Positions 15,001-30,000 of a stretch of DNA of 64,000 nt are shown here, piece by piece. The DNA is from Sipunculus nudus. Taxonomy: Eukaryota > Annelida > Sipuncula > Golfingiida > Sipunculidae. Under the pieces are notes generated by a model that saw nothing but the letters and a program-made list of their open reading frames with translations, did no database searches and had not been told where the DNA came from. The stretch covers positions 51,465,429 through 51,529,428 of the forward strand of contig CM049312.1 in assembly GCA_026874595.1 (NCBI GenBank). Direction: 5' to 3'. Every line of letters begins with the position of its first letter. The stretch's first letter is position 1. The translations under genes and the position numbers were made by a program.

Positions 15001-18000
15001 TACTGTTATTACATTCTATATCATATATAGTTGTTACTGTTATTATATTCTATATCATATACAGATGTACTGGCATTTAATACATTCTGTTTCCAGGCAA
15101 TGACTTCATACATTTTCATTGACATGTACACATTTGACATGATTAGATTTTCCTATATTGTTTAATTTTAGAGTGTTAGTTTAGACTCATATGTTGTCAG
15201 TGAGAACCAAAAACTGATGTCTTGTCTAAAAAGGAAAATGAGGGTTCATTTGGCCTTACCATTTTGTCCAAGAATATTATATATGTAATATTCAGAGAGG
15301 ACAGTTTGCCATTAGTTTTGAATGACATTTCATCTATGCAGTCATTGTTAACTGTGTAATGTAGCTGAATAGAAATTGATTAAAAATAGCGAGTGAACTA
15401 TTGCAATTTTCATAACAATTTTATTTTCCTCCAACAGGATGAGATAAATGAAGCACCAGCAGATATAAAAGGTAAGTCTAGCACATCATGATAATCAAAA
15501 CAGGTCCTATGCCAATGACCTTTAACCAAAACACTGGCCCAACCATTCATGGATCCGGTCACAAATCAAACATGTCTTACATGAGAGGATTCTTGAAACA
15601 AGGTCAGTGTTTACTATAAATTATAGGTCAAAAATCTTTCAGCACTTCTGAAGTAAAGAATCTTAATAGAAAAAAATATTTAAATTTATTCAGAAAGTGC
15701 TGGTTATGTAAGTAATTACTGGTATGAAATGGACAAACAGAAGTCAAATTCTGTCCTGCATAAATGGCCACTTTGTCACATTTTGTTTACTTTGGTTCAG
15801 ATTTAGATTTTTAGCTCAGCTGACTATAAGTCATCTGAGCTATAGTCGTGGTCCATTGTCCGTCGTCCGTCCGTCTGTCCGTCCGTCCGTCCGTCCGTAG
15901 ATGTGGCACGTTTTGAAACCGTAAGACCTAGGAATCCAAAATTTGGCATAATGTTAGATGTCCCCAAGATCTCCTACCAAGCCAAAAACTGGGTCTTTGC
16001 GACTTCGTTCCTTTGAGAAATTAAGGAAAACCTCAATTTTTTATTAAAAACCTATTTTCACACTTCAGGACTGCCTAATATTGAAACCACTCATCTGTTT
16101 TTCCTCATATTTACCATAAATATTCCTCTATATAGTTCCTATGTACATGCCAGAAATTAGGTCTGTATTCTATAATTTAAAAAAGTTATGGACCCAAACA
16201 TAATGCATTTTGGCAAAAATCAGGAAAGACATTTGATCACTTAACACAAAACATGTTAAAGCTATGGACTTTTTTTCCAGTAATATAACTTTATTTTATC
16301 AAAATTAAATTGTATACTCAAAATTAGATCAAAAGATTTTAAATTTTTTTAAATATTAACATAAATAAAAAATTGGTACCTTAAATCTTGCCCAACTTTG
16401 CCCATGGCACGTTTTTTTCCTGTAAGTTCTGTGGATCTAATTTTCACAGCATGTACAAATAAGGATTTAATCTGTTAAAATCTGAAATTTGAAAATAAAA
16501 GCTGCAAAATTAGGCTAGTTATTGAATTTTTTTGGAGGCTCTTGTTGTATTCCCTTACATTGTCAAGCAGTCCACTGTGGTCACTGTTGGTCATTCAGTG
16601 CAGCTCTCTATGCTCCCAAGGTTGTTGGTATAATTTTAGATGTCCCCAAGATCTCCTACCAAGCTGAAAATGGGGTCTTTGCGACTTTGTTCCTTTGGAA
16701 ATTTAGGAAAAACCTCAATTTTTTATTAAAAACTTATTTTCACATTTCAGGACAGCCTAACTACGAAACCACTCACCTGTTTTTCCTCATATTTACCATA
16801 AATATTCCTCTACATAGTTCCTATGTACATGTCAGAAATTAGGTCTGTATTATATCATTTAAAAAAAGTTATGGGCTCAAACATAATGCATTTTGTAAAA
16901 AATCAGGAAAGATATTTGATCACTTAAAACAAAACATTTTTAAGCTAAGGACTTTTTTCCAGTAATATATCTTTAATTAATCAAAAGTAAAATGTATACC
17001 CAAAATTAGATCAAAATCTGTTAATTTTTTTAAAATATTAGCATAAATAAAAAATAGGTACCTTAAATTTTGCCTAAATTGACCGTGTCATGTTTTTTTC
17101 TTATAAGTACATTTGATTTAATTTTCACAGCCAGTTTACATGTGGATTTAATCTGATGAATTTTGAATTTGAAAGTATAAGCTTAAAAATTAGTCTAGCT
17201 ATTGAAGTTTTTTAGAAGCCTTAATGTATTTGTATTTTCTAGCATCATGACCCTACTTTTGTTTACCTGGTAAACCAAAAATTGGCATAATGTTAGATGT
17301 AATTGTTAATATTCATATTCTTCCATACATTTCCTATGTACATACCAAAATTTCGGTCAGTATTGCATAATTTGTTGAAGTTACAGGCCCAAACATAATG
17401 CACCTTGTAAAAAATCAGGATATATATTTACTCACTTATAATAAGAATGGCTGAGACTTTTTTTCAGGAATATAACATCATTTAATCAAGAGTCAATTGT
17501 ATACCGAAAATTAGATCCGAAAAATGCATTTTTTTAAGTTATTAGCATAAATATAAAATCAGTACCTTAAATATCGCCCAACTTTGGCCATGGCACGATT
17601 TTTTCCTGTAAGTACTGTGGATGTTATTTTCACAGCATGTACACATAAGGATTTAATCTGTTAAAATCTGAAATTTGAAAATAAAAGCTGCAAAATTAGG
17701 CTAGTTATTTAATTTGTTTGGAGGCTCTTGTTGTATTCCCTTACATTGTCAAGCAGTCTACTGAGGTCACTGTAGGTCATTCAGTGCAACTCTCAATGCT
17801 CCCCAGGCTATTATGTAATCCCATCACTCAGGCAAGCCCTCTCTCTTGTTGAGCTTGATCAGGCTGCCAGCATAAATACCACAGGGAGCCTTTCTCTCCC
17901 CCCCCCCCCCACCCCATTCTGTTGACAGACGTGTACTCTAAACAAGATGAATCTTATAATTTCACATTTTTTCAGCGATGAACAGTAACAACAGAGACCC

Positions 18001-21000
18001 CTCCCTGACCCACCGGTTCGATACACAGGACTAATATACAAGACAAAGCTTATAATTTTTATGTTAAAAAAATTCTTTTTGTTGAGACTTGGACAATTTT
18101 GATTTTTTTATAGAACAAAATTTTCTGGAATTTATCCTAATATTCAAATATGGTAAAATATTAGGACTTAATGTAAGTGCTAACTGACAAGATTTAAGAA
18201 GATATAAATACTTGGTAGCATTTCATTCATATCTCTTAAAATTGGCGGGGCCTAGGTGTGAATAACACTGTTAAACCTAGTTTTTAAAATTAGGAATATT
18301 GGTCAAACTTTGTGGGATTAATTTTTAACTCATATGGCCATATATTTAACTTTTGAAAACTTAATTACCTTCACACATTATTTGTTTATGAAATGGAACT
18401 TTAATATGACACTTACCGTTGGCCCATTTTTTCCCTTGGTGCATCACTAAATGGTTTCAGGCCAAAGGTTTCATTTATTACACATACCATATGCTTTAGC
18501 TCATGTCCATTATTCTATAATTTACAGAGGTTCATTTAAGCTGGGCCATTTTCTCTTATCTTTTCAAATGGTTACTGTAGTCACTTGCTTTGATTACAGA
18601 TGCAGGGTCCCACAGGTCACTGGAAGTCAGCTATGCCAGGGTTTCTGATTTGTTACAGTCACTGGTGGAGAGCCCCTGCTGTGACAGGTGTACAGTTATT
18701 CTCATATCACCACCCTAATCACCCCCCCCCCCCCCAACCCCAACCCACCAAGTGTTATGCAGTAATTGTTATTGTTTTCACTGTATCTCCTTAATTGTAA
18801 TGCTTTTTCCACTCTGATATGCAAAATAATTCAAGGTGTAATCCAGAAGATGCAATGTTGTGTAATGTAGCATTTGTAAAGAAATCAATTTTCTTTTAAA
18901 TGATTTTAACAAATATAATTGAACCCATCAGTATGCTTAAATTATTATAAAATATGAAGCACATTATGGATAAATAAAGACACAATTAAAAATTGTGAAA
19001 TCTAAATCAAGTATTATTTTTAGATATTTATTGTTTTGCAGATTTAAAAGATATATTTTTGTGGTAAAAAATAAATAAACATTTGTATGCATGATGTGGT
19101 GTTATCTGACAAGATTGAGATTTATGATGATGCAATTGAGAATTATGAATCAACTTTTTTATTCAGATATATATGTTAAATTGGAAATGTATAGAAATAT
19201 AAACTTAAACTAGAAAATAATTGATGTGATAAAAAATGAGGATTTAATACAAACATTTGTTCATTATTTTCCTGCCTCAGCAGAATTTGAGATCAGGCTT
19301 TGTTTGCCCTGTTTTATGTTGTTAATTAGCTATATTTCAACTGTATACATTTCATAAAAAAATACATATATATTTAATAATATATATTATACAAAAAAAT
19401 ATATTCAATTGAACAAATGTGTAAACTACTGAAATGTCAACAGTTAATCTAAAAACCAACTAATGATCATGGTAATAGTACAGATCATTTTTTCACAAAC
19501 TGCTCACATGCTTTAGTTTCAACATTAGGAAACACATGGCCAGGTCACAAAATATTTTTTGCAACAATTTCTTGCTCATCAATACAAACCAATCATATAA
19601 ACCAACCATGGCCTTTATTACCTCTTCCTCTTACACTTTATCTCCATTTGATATTATTTTAGATTTTTACCTTCAAGGGTAACGTCAGCTGAGCACAGTG
19701 ACCCATAGGTCCCTTGTTTTATGTCTGGTCAGCTGAGCTTCATGACCCATGGGTCAATAGTTTCATCTCAGTAAACAAGAAATGTAGATTCAGAAATATT
19801 AGTTTGGATTTTATTTTCATGGTTTTCCCGGGTCAAGGTTATCCTCAAATTCATGATTCCAACTATAATAAAATCACACTGTCAGAGATTACCTAAATGG
19901 CAGCTGGTGGTTGACTTCATCTATAGTTATTATAGTCAGCTGACAGGTTTTTGACAAACTTTAATTATTATTTTATTATTGCCATTTGTACATATGATAA
20001 ACATACTGAATTACTTCCCAGTAAATTACTAATATTGCATGTAATTTATAAATATTTCTTTGTCCTTTATTTCCACAAACATGGCCCCCTGAAACGAAGA
20101 TTAATGTTAAGAATACAAAAGTATCAAACTCTTATTGTAACATATAATATTTCCCCACTTTTCCTTTTCTGAACATTTTGGGTGAAACATTTAAGAACAA
20201 TATCACATATTTACATGTCACATGACTGCCATCATCAACTGGTGTCGCTGTTTTCAATTGTTAAATATTGTAGTCATTGTGAATTGTCTCACAATATTTT
20301 GTATTATTTGTCTCATACGAATAACGTGCCAGGTAAGACATTATTATTCACTCAATAGTTGGAGGAATGGCTCCTGCCCTATAACCTAGAACTTTTTATA
20401 CTGTCTCCTTTGTATAAAAACAAAATATCCTGGAAAACATGCCGACATTGGCACTGGTACAGACTACCTGTGTTCTGTTTGGCAGAGCTCTGTCAAATTA
20501 TGCATAATTTTGTTTTTGTCAGATGATTGACGTTTTGCAGTGTTTAAGGTTACCTGATTGTTTGCTCATTAGTCAAATGCATTTGATTCTCCAATTAATG
20601 AATATGATATTAGGAACACATAGAGTTCATTGATAGGTCAATTATAGGTGCACTCTGTGATAAGCAGTTTGGCCACAGGTGTATTAGATGTTTATTTTCT
20701 CATCTTTTTGGGGTAAATGTCAGTATCATTAAACAAGAAACTGCCAACATTTTCATTCCACAATACCCAATGATATGCATTTTGCATAAAAACCACAAAA
20801 TTTTAAGCCCACGATATTATCTGTATCTACAGTATAAAAATTCACCAGTGATGTAATTGAATTTTCTGAACTCTATGAATGAAAAGTGTTTAACATGACC
20901 TGTTTATTTTCTTTTGGATTGCAGGCAACTACACAGAGTATTACCGGCTGAAACGGAAGATAGATCTAGAAAACAAAAAGGTACTTAACCTCGGCACATA

Positions 21001-24000
21001 GAGACACACACACAGATCAGTGCTTCCTGCCAGCTTGGTAATGGTGTAGTTTATGTAGCAGGTCATTTTCTCAGGCTTAACCGTAGGTAATTAACTATAT
21101 TTCAACAACAGCAATTATTGAATTTATAGGATGTGTTTGTTTACATAAAAATAAGGGTTGCAGATTGAATAATTGTATAATTCAGAAGTTACATATTATC
21201 TAGAGTACATTGGTGTCATTGTATATGTGCTGATGTTATCAGTATCATGAATACTGTGATAGCTGGCAGTTAAATATTAAAGCAATTAAGGTATTAGCTT
21301 GTCACAAAATTCTTAATACACACAATAGATTATTCCATGACTTTCCACCTGCGCTCACGACCTGTTAACCTTCTTGATCTTCCTGGACTTGTGTCTATAT
21401 TTGTAAACAATATGTTGATAGATGAAGCTGCTGGGCATGACATATCAAACGGTAACAAGTTCAGCCTATTCAAAGGTATCCAGCTCTTGTGCAATTAACA
21501 AACAGTGCATTTGATCAGACTCTGCATTCCAATACAAATAACATTCCCTGAACTGATATATTCAACAAGCTAATAGCTTTTTTAATATGGCTATCCTGTC
21601 CATACAGAAATTCATAACATTCACATTAATAATGATGATACAATGCATACCAAGCTCAAATAATAACACCCCCAAGACAAGTACACTAACTTGCTCATTT
21701 TGATCTACTTAACCTAGACTATGGCATTAAATTTACTGCTGAACTGCATAGTTATATTTGTTTAATATACAACTTATATTCTTTATGTTTAAGCCACCTC
21801 TATAATATGGAATAACATATTTCTACAATATAGGTACATGACTATGAAAAGGCTTTTGATAAAAATCTGCAAAGTGCTGCCACAGATAGGTAGACAGGAG
21901 GTATAGATAATGCTGTCAGAGAGGTCAGTACTGTCTGCCAGCTGACACACTGTAATAGAGGTTTGTACTGTCTGCTAGCTGACACACTGTCACAGAGGTC
22001 ATTAGTCTGCTAGCTGACACACTGTCACAGAGGTCTTTACAGTCTGCTAGCTAACACACTGTCACAGAAGTCTTTACAGTCTGCTAGCTGACACACTGTC
22101 ACAGAGGTTGGTACTGTCTGCCAGCTGACACACTGTAACAGAGGTCTTTACAGTCTGCTAGCTGACACACTGTCACAGAGGTCATTACAGTATGCTAGCT
22201 GACACACTGTCACAGAGGTCAGTACTGTCTGCCAGCTGACACACTGTCACAGAGGTCAGTACTGTCTGCCAGCTGACACACTGTCACAGAGGTCAGTACT
22301 GTCTGCCAGCTGACACACTGTCACAGAGGTCGGTACTGTCTGCCAGCTGACACACTGTCACAGAGGTCGGTACTGTCTGCCAGCTGACACACTGTCACAG
22401 AGGTTGGTACTGTCTGCCAGCTGACACACTGTCACAGAGGTTGGTACTGTCTGCCAGCTGACACACTGTCACAGAGGTCTATACTGTCTGCCAGCTGACA
22501 CACTGTCATAGAGGTCTATACTGTCTGCCAGCTGACACACTGTCACAGAGGTCTATACTGTCTGCCAGCTGACACACTGTCACAGAGGTCTATACTGTCT
22601 GCCAGCTGACACACTGTCACAGAGGTCAGTACTGTCTGCCAGCTGACACACTGTCACAGAGGTCAGTACTGTCTGCCAGCTGACACACTGTCACAGAGGT
22701 CTATACTGTCTGCCAGCTGACACACTGTCACAGAGTTTGGTACGGTCTGCCAACTGACACACTGTCACAAAGGTCAGTACTGTCTGCCAGCTGACACACT
22801 GTCACAGAGGTCGGTACTGTCTGCCAGCTGACACACTGTCACAGAGGTCAGTACTGTCTGCCAGCTGACACACTGTCACAGAGGTCGGTACTGTCTGCCA
22901 GCTGACACACTGTCACAGAGGTCAGTACTGTCTGCCAGCTGACACACTGTCACAGAGGTTGGTACTGTCTGCCAGCTGACACACTGTCACAGAGGTTGGT
23001 ACTGTCTGCCAGCTGACACACTGTCACAGAGGTCTATACTGTCTGCCAGCTGACACACTGTCACAGAGGTCAGTACTGTCTGCCAGCTGACACACTGTCA
23101 CAGAGATGTATACTGTCTGCCAGCTGACACACTGTCATAGAGGTCGGTACTGTCTGCCAGCTGACACACTGTCATAGAGGTCGGTACTGTCTGCCAGCTG
23201 ACACACTGTCACAGAGTTTGGTACGGTCTGCCAGCTGACACACTGTCACAGAGTTTGGTACGGTCTGCCAACTGACACACTGTCACAAAGGTCAGTACTG
23301 TCTGCCAGCTGACACACTGTCACAGAGGTCTATACTGTTTGCCTGCTGACACATTGTCATAGAGGTCAGTACTGTCTGCCAGCTGACACACTGTCATACA
23401 GGTTGGTATTGTCTGCCAGCTGACACACTGTCACAGAGGTCTATACTGTCTGCCAGCTGACACACTGTCACAGAGGTCAGTACTGTCTGCCAGCTGACAC
23501 ACTGTCATAGAGGTCAGTACTGTCTGCCAGCTGACACACTGTCATAGAGGTTGGTATTGTCTGCCAGCTGACACACTGTCACAGAGGTCTATACTGTCTG
23601 CCAGCTGACACACTGTCACAGAGGTCAGTACTGTCTGCCAGCTGACACACTGTCACAGCGGTTGGTACTGTCTGGCAGCTGACACACTGTCACAGAGGTC
23701 AGTACTGTCTGCCAGCTGACACACTGTCACAGAGGTCAGTACTGTCTGCCAGCTGACACACTGTCATAGAGGTCTATACTGTCTGCCAGCTGACACACTG
23801 TCACAGAGGTCTATACTGTCTGCCAGCTGACACACTGTCACAGAGGTCTATACTGTCTGCCAGCTGACACACTGTCACAGAGGTCTATACTGTCTGCCAG
23901 CTGACACACTGTCACAGAGTTCAGTACTGTCTGCCAGCTGACACACTGTCACAGAGGTTGGTACTGTCTGCCAGCTGACACACTGTCACAGAGGTCTATA

Positions 24001-27000
24001 CTGTCTGCCAGCTGACACACTGTCACAGAGTTTGGTACGGTCTGCCAACTGACACACTGTCACAAAGGTCAGTACTGTCTGCCAGCTGACACACTGTCAC
24101 AGAGGTCGGTACTGTCTGCCAGCTGACACACTGTCACAGAGGTCAGTACTGTCTGCCAGCTGACACACTGTCACAGAGGTCGGTACTGTCTGCCAGCTGA
24201 CACACTGTCACAGAGGTCAGTACTGTCTGCCAGCTGACACACTGTCACAGAGGTTGGTACTGTCTGCCAGCTGACACACTGTCACAGAGGTCTATACTGT
24301 CTGCCAGCTGACACACTGTCACAGAGGTCAGTACTGTCTGCCAGCTGACACACTGTCACAGAGGTGTATACTGTCTGCCAGCTGACACACTGTCATAGAG
24401 GTCGGTACTGTCTGCCAGCTGACACACTGTCATAGAGGTCGGTACTGTCTGCCAGCTGACACACTGTCACAGAGTTTGGTACGGTCTGCCAGCTGACACA
24501 CTGTCACAGAGTTTGGTACGGTCTGCCAACTGACACACTGTCACAAAGGTCAGTACTGTCTGCCAGCTGACACACTGTCACAGAGGTCTATACTGTTTGC
24601 CTGCTGACACATTGTCATAGAGGTCAGTACTGTCTGCCAGCTGACACACTGTCATACAGGTTGGTATTGTCTGCCAGCTGACACACTGTCACAGAGGTCT
24701 ATACTGTCTGCCAGCTGACACACTGTCACAGAGGTCAGTACTGTCTGCCAGCTGACACACTGTCATAGAGGTCAGTACTGTCTGCCAGCTGACACACTGT
24801 CATAGAGGTTGGTATTGTCTGCCAGCTGACACACTGTCACAGAGGTCTATACTGTCTGCCAGCTGACACACTGTCACAGAGGTCAGTACTGTCTGCCAGC
24901 TGACACACTGTCACAGCGGTTGGTACTGTCTGGCAGCTGACACACTGTCACAGAGGTCAGTACTGTCTGCCAGCTGACACACTGTCACAGAGGTCAGTAC
25001 TGTCTGCCAGCTGACACACTGTCATAGAGGTCTATACTGTCTGCCAGCTGACATACTGTCACAGAGTTTATTACAGTCTGCCAGCTGACACACTGTCACA
25101 GAGGTCAGTACTGTCTGCCAGCTTACACACTGTCACAGAGGTCAATACTGTCTGCCAGCTGACACACTGTCATAGAGGTCTATACTGTCTGCCAGCTGAC
25201 ACACTGTAACAGAGGTTATTACAGTCTGCTAGCTGACACACTGTCACAGAGGTCAGTACTGTCTGCCAGCTGACACACTGTCATAGAGGTCAGTACTGTC
25301 TGCAAGCTGACACACTGTCATAGAGGTCTATACTGTCTGCCAGCTGACATACTGTAACAGAGGTTATTACAGTCTGACAGCTGACACACTGTCACAGAAG
25401 TCAGTACTGTCTGCCAGCTGACACACTGTCACAGAGGTCAGTACTGTCTGCCAGCTGACACACTGTCACAGAGGTTGGTATTGTCTTCCAGCTGACACAC
25501 TGTCATAGAGGTCGGTACTGTCTGCCAGCTGACACACTGTCATGGAGGTCAGTACTTTCTGCCAGCTGACACACTGTCATAGAGGTCAGTACTGTCTGCT
25601 AGCTGACACACTGTCACAGAGGTCAGTACTGTCTTCCAGCTGTCACACTGTCACAGAGGTCAGTGTTAACTTCTGACTGACACACTGTTATAGAGGTTAG
25701 TGCTGTCTGCCAGCTCTGTCACACTGTATAGTGTATCCTGATATCCTGGGTACAGTCTATTATATTTGAGATTTCCAGTGTACAGTGTATAGTATTCTGA
25801 TATATGCCAGTAACAGTGTATGATATTCAGAGATATCCCAAGTATAAGAAAATTTGTTGGTGACAAAAGAGTTATGATTTTGCAGAATAAAGGACTAAAA
25901 AAATCCTTGAAGTATTCTTGCAGCTTTGTTTGCTATATGATACAGCTTTAATCACCGGTTATTGTATGGACAGTTAGACAAAATGATATCCTTGAACTGA
26001 AAGTGAGAAAGCTATTTTCATTTATATGTGGCATCTTAACTTAAAGGTGTGTGTTAAAATCCCTGCACAGATGTTTACTTATTTGGTTTCCAACATTAAT
26101 AGTATGTGTATTAATTCATTTGGCCATTTAAGATGTGTTGTTACAGAATTTACTTGACCTTTACATGATATGTCTTTGCTTTTAGAAGCCAAGTGTGGAA
26201 ACCTGGGGAGCAGAGCTAAATAAAAGTAACCAATCAGAAAAGACTGGAGACCAAGGGGATGATAGGAAGAATGGCACTGGTCAACCCAGCAGTTCATCCT
26301 TTATGTCTGTACTTGGCCAGAAGTTGATGGCCAATGCTTCATTTTCTGCCAACAAAAAGGTTCGTTAATCCTTGCTGTGTCAATCCTTGAGTGTGTAACT
26401 CTTAATAATCAGTCAGCCATGTAGACATGCACTAATCAGTCAGCCATGTAGACATGCACTAATCAGTCAGCCATGTAGACAGGCATTAAACAGTCAGCAA
26501 TGTAGACATGCACTAATCAGTCAGCCATGTAGACATGCATTAAACAGTCAGCCATGTAGACATGCACTAATCAGTCAGCCATGTAGACATGCACTAATCA
26601 GTCAGCCATGTAGACAGGCATTAAACAGTCAGCAATGTAGACATGCACTAATCAGTCAGCCATGTAGACATGCATTAAACAGTCAGCCATGTAGACATGC
26701 ACTAATCAGTCAGCCATGTAGACATGCATTAAACAGTCAGCCATGTAGACAGGCACTGATCAGTCAGCCATGTAGACAGGCACTAATCAGTCAGCCTTGT
26801 AGACGTGCACTAATCAGTCACCCATGTAGACGTGCATTAAACAGTCAGCCATGTAGACAGGCACTAATCAGTCATCCATGTAGACATGCACTAATCAGTC
26901 AGCCATGTAGACAGGCACAAATCAGTCAGCCATGTAGACAGGCACTAATCAGTCATCCATGTAGACAGGCACTGATCAGTCAGCCATGTAGACATGCACT

Positions 27001-30000
27001 AATCAGTCAGCCTTGTAGACGTGCACTAATCAGTCACCCATGTAGACGTGCATTAAACAGTCAGCCATGTAGACAGGCACTAATCAGTCATCCATGTAGA
27101 CAGGCACAAATCAGTCAGCCATGTAGACAGGCACAAATCAGTCAGCCATGTAGACAGGCACTAATCAGTCATCCATGTAGACAGGCACTAATCAGTCGTC
27201 CATGTAGACGTGCACTAATCAGTCAGCCATGACGACAGGCACTAATCAGTCATCCATGTAGACAGGCACTAATCAGTCAGCCATGTAGACAGGCACTAAT
27301 CAGTCAGCCAGGTAGACATGCATTAAACAGTCAGCCATGTAAACGTGCATTAAACAGTCATCCATGTAGACAGGCACTAATCAGTCAGCCATGTAGACAG
27401 GCACTAATCAGTCAGCCAGGTAGACATGCATTAAACAGTCAGCCATGTTAACATGCATTAAACAGTCAGCCATGTAGACGTGCACTAATCAGTCAGCCAT
27501 GTAGACATGCACTAATCAGTCAGCCATGTAGATGTGCACTAATCAGTCAGCCATGTAGACATGCATTAAACAGTCAGCCATGTAGATGTGCATTAAATAA
27601 AAATACTGATGTTCTGTGTGATACTGGTGTAACACTGGACTGTTCCTGATACTGGTGTAACACTGGACTTTTCCTGATACTGGTTTAACACCGGACCGTT
27701 CCTGATATTGGTATAACACTGGACTGTTCCTGATACTGGTTTAACACCGGACCGTTCCTGATATTTGTTTAACTCTGGACTGTTCCTGATACTGGTGTAA
27801 CACTGGACTGTTCCTGATACTGGTTTAACACTGGACTGTTCCTGATATTGGTGTAACACTGGACTGTTCCTGATACTGGTTTAACACTGGACCGTTCCTG
27901 ATATTGGTGTAACACTGGACCGTTCCTGATACTGGTTTAACACCGGACCGTTCCTGATACTGGTGTAACACTGGACTGTTCCTGATACTGGTGTAACACT
28001 GGACTGTTCCTGATACTTGTTTAACACGGGACTGTTCCTGATATTGGTGTAACACTGGACTGTTCCTGATACTGGTTTAACACTGGAGCGTTCCTGATAT
28101 TGGTGTAACACTGGACTGTTCCTGATACTGGTTTAACACCGGACTGTTCCTGATACTGGTGTAACACTGGACTTTTCCTGATACTGGTGTAACACTGGAC
28201 TGTTCCTGATACTGGTTTAACACCGGACCATTCCTGATATTAGTGTAACACTGGACTGTTCCTGATACTGGTTTAACACCGGACTGTTCCTGATATTGGT
28301 GTAACACTGGACTGTTCCTGATACTGGTGTAACACTGGACTGTTCCTGATACTGGTTTAACACCGGACTGTTCCTGATGTTTCAACATCACCAGTAGGGA
28401 GGTTATGGCTTGATCACAAAATCAGGCTCCAGGGGATATGCTTAGCTCTACTAGTCTCCCTTCTACTGCCTTACACAGTCAGTACCGGTAATCAACTTTC
28501 TTAAATTTTATAAAAAATGCTCTCCTGCCTCTTTTCTAAGCTAGACAGCTGAGGGTCATGATTCATGGGACATGTGACATTATTTTTATAACTTGAAAAT
28601 TATGTTAGTCATTTCACAATTTCAGCTTTATAATCATAACTGCAGAGCTAAACAGTTTTATGTAAAATAACATGTTTGTTGTATATGCTTGACTTAATTT
28701 ATTGGAAAAAAAGGTTGGATATTGTCTTAAAGGTAAAATATTATATCAAAAATAAGAACTAAAAAATGAAATATTGTTTTTGGGCCAACAGAAGCCTGGC
28801 CTGAGAAAGAAGTCTGCTGAGAAGTCTGGAAGTGATGGCAATAAGAAAACTGACACTGAGCCACCCGAAGATGATGGAACACCCAGCATACAGCTAGATC
28901 ATACCATCCTCAGGATGGGAGCTCAACTCACAAACATGAGCAGATTAAACAAATCAAAGACCAAGCATAACCAAGGAAATCACATCACAGGTTTGATAAA
29001 CACCCCAACAAATAAGACAAAATTAGCCAATAAGTATAAGAAATTTAATTTTGCTGAAAACACTGACCCTTTTGCAGCACCAGTAGCTGACAGTGCAGGG
29101 GTCGATAATGGTGACCTTACAGGAACCAAGACATGTAATAATCATGTAACAAATGGTCAAAATGACTGTGTTACTCATGAAAATAATGTTTGTAATGATG
29201 ATCAGGTTACTGAAAAAAAATACACTCCAGGTGTGGCTGAGACAGTTAACAAGAGGAAGCAGCCCCCTAGTAACAGCAAAGAGTTAAATCAGAACAGCAG
29301 AGAGAAGTCTGTCCATGATCACTGGCAAGATGAAGCCGAGCTTTACCTCAGCAGCCTACAAGACCCGGCATCAACCAACGCTAAAACTCAGACACACAAT
29401 CAGAACCTCACACAGTCACAAGATCAGACGTCAAGTAACAAAACACAAACAGAGGAACCCAGACCTGATGATGAACAGTTCCTACAAGCCTGGGATGACA
29501 GGAGAGTTACCAACAAACCAAGGAGGATCGCTCATAAACAGAGCACGGTCAAACATGCAGGCAAACGAAAGAAGAAAGTGCAGAGTAAATCACAAGCAAC
29601 TACACCCAGTAGTGACCCAGACAGCGATGAAGTTAAAGTCACATGGGATGAGGTCAGTAACTGTCAGTAGTGTAGTCATGTCTGTAATAAAGCATTTGGT
29701 ATTTCTTATTGTGATTTATGTAATATACCAGGCCTTGAATTCAATGACCGACTACTGGCAAATGCCAGTTAAAATTTGCTGACTGCTGTCACCCACGATC
29801 CTGACCAGCAGAAACCTGCTGGTTAAAAAATTTCCTCACTGCCTACTTCTTGTCTGTAAACATTTACAATCGCAGCCCCCCATGCTTTTTAAAAAAAGAC
29901 AAAAAAACTGTTACTTGTACCGCAAGGGAAACTGGCCATGGGAACAAGCTAATGAGCCGATAGTCTCTTACAGTGACGGACGATGACACTCCACTAGCCA

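Noticed and set aside
9110-28378. Possible CRISPR arrays
   Set aside because: Units are contiguous with no unique spacers, and the setting is a eukaryotic intron.
27593-28391. Minus-strand ORFs with [11 protein letters not shown]-like repeats
   Set aside because: Pure product of the 28 bp minisatellite; overlapping ORFs in several registers.
29315-29782. Overlapping 155-codon ORF in another frame of the long linker exon
   Set aside because: The other frame continues the RECQL4 reading phase and is bounded by good splice sites.
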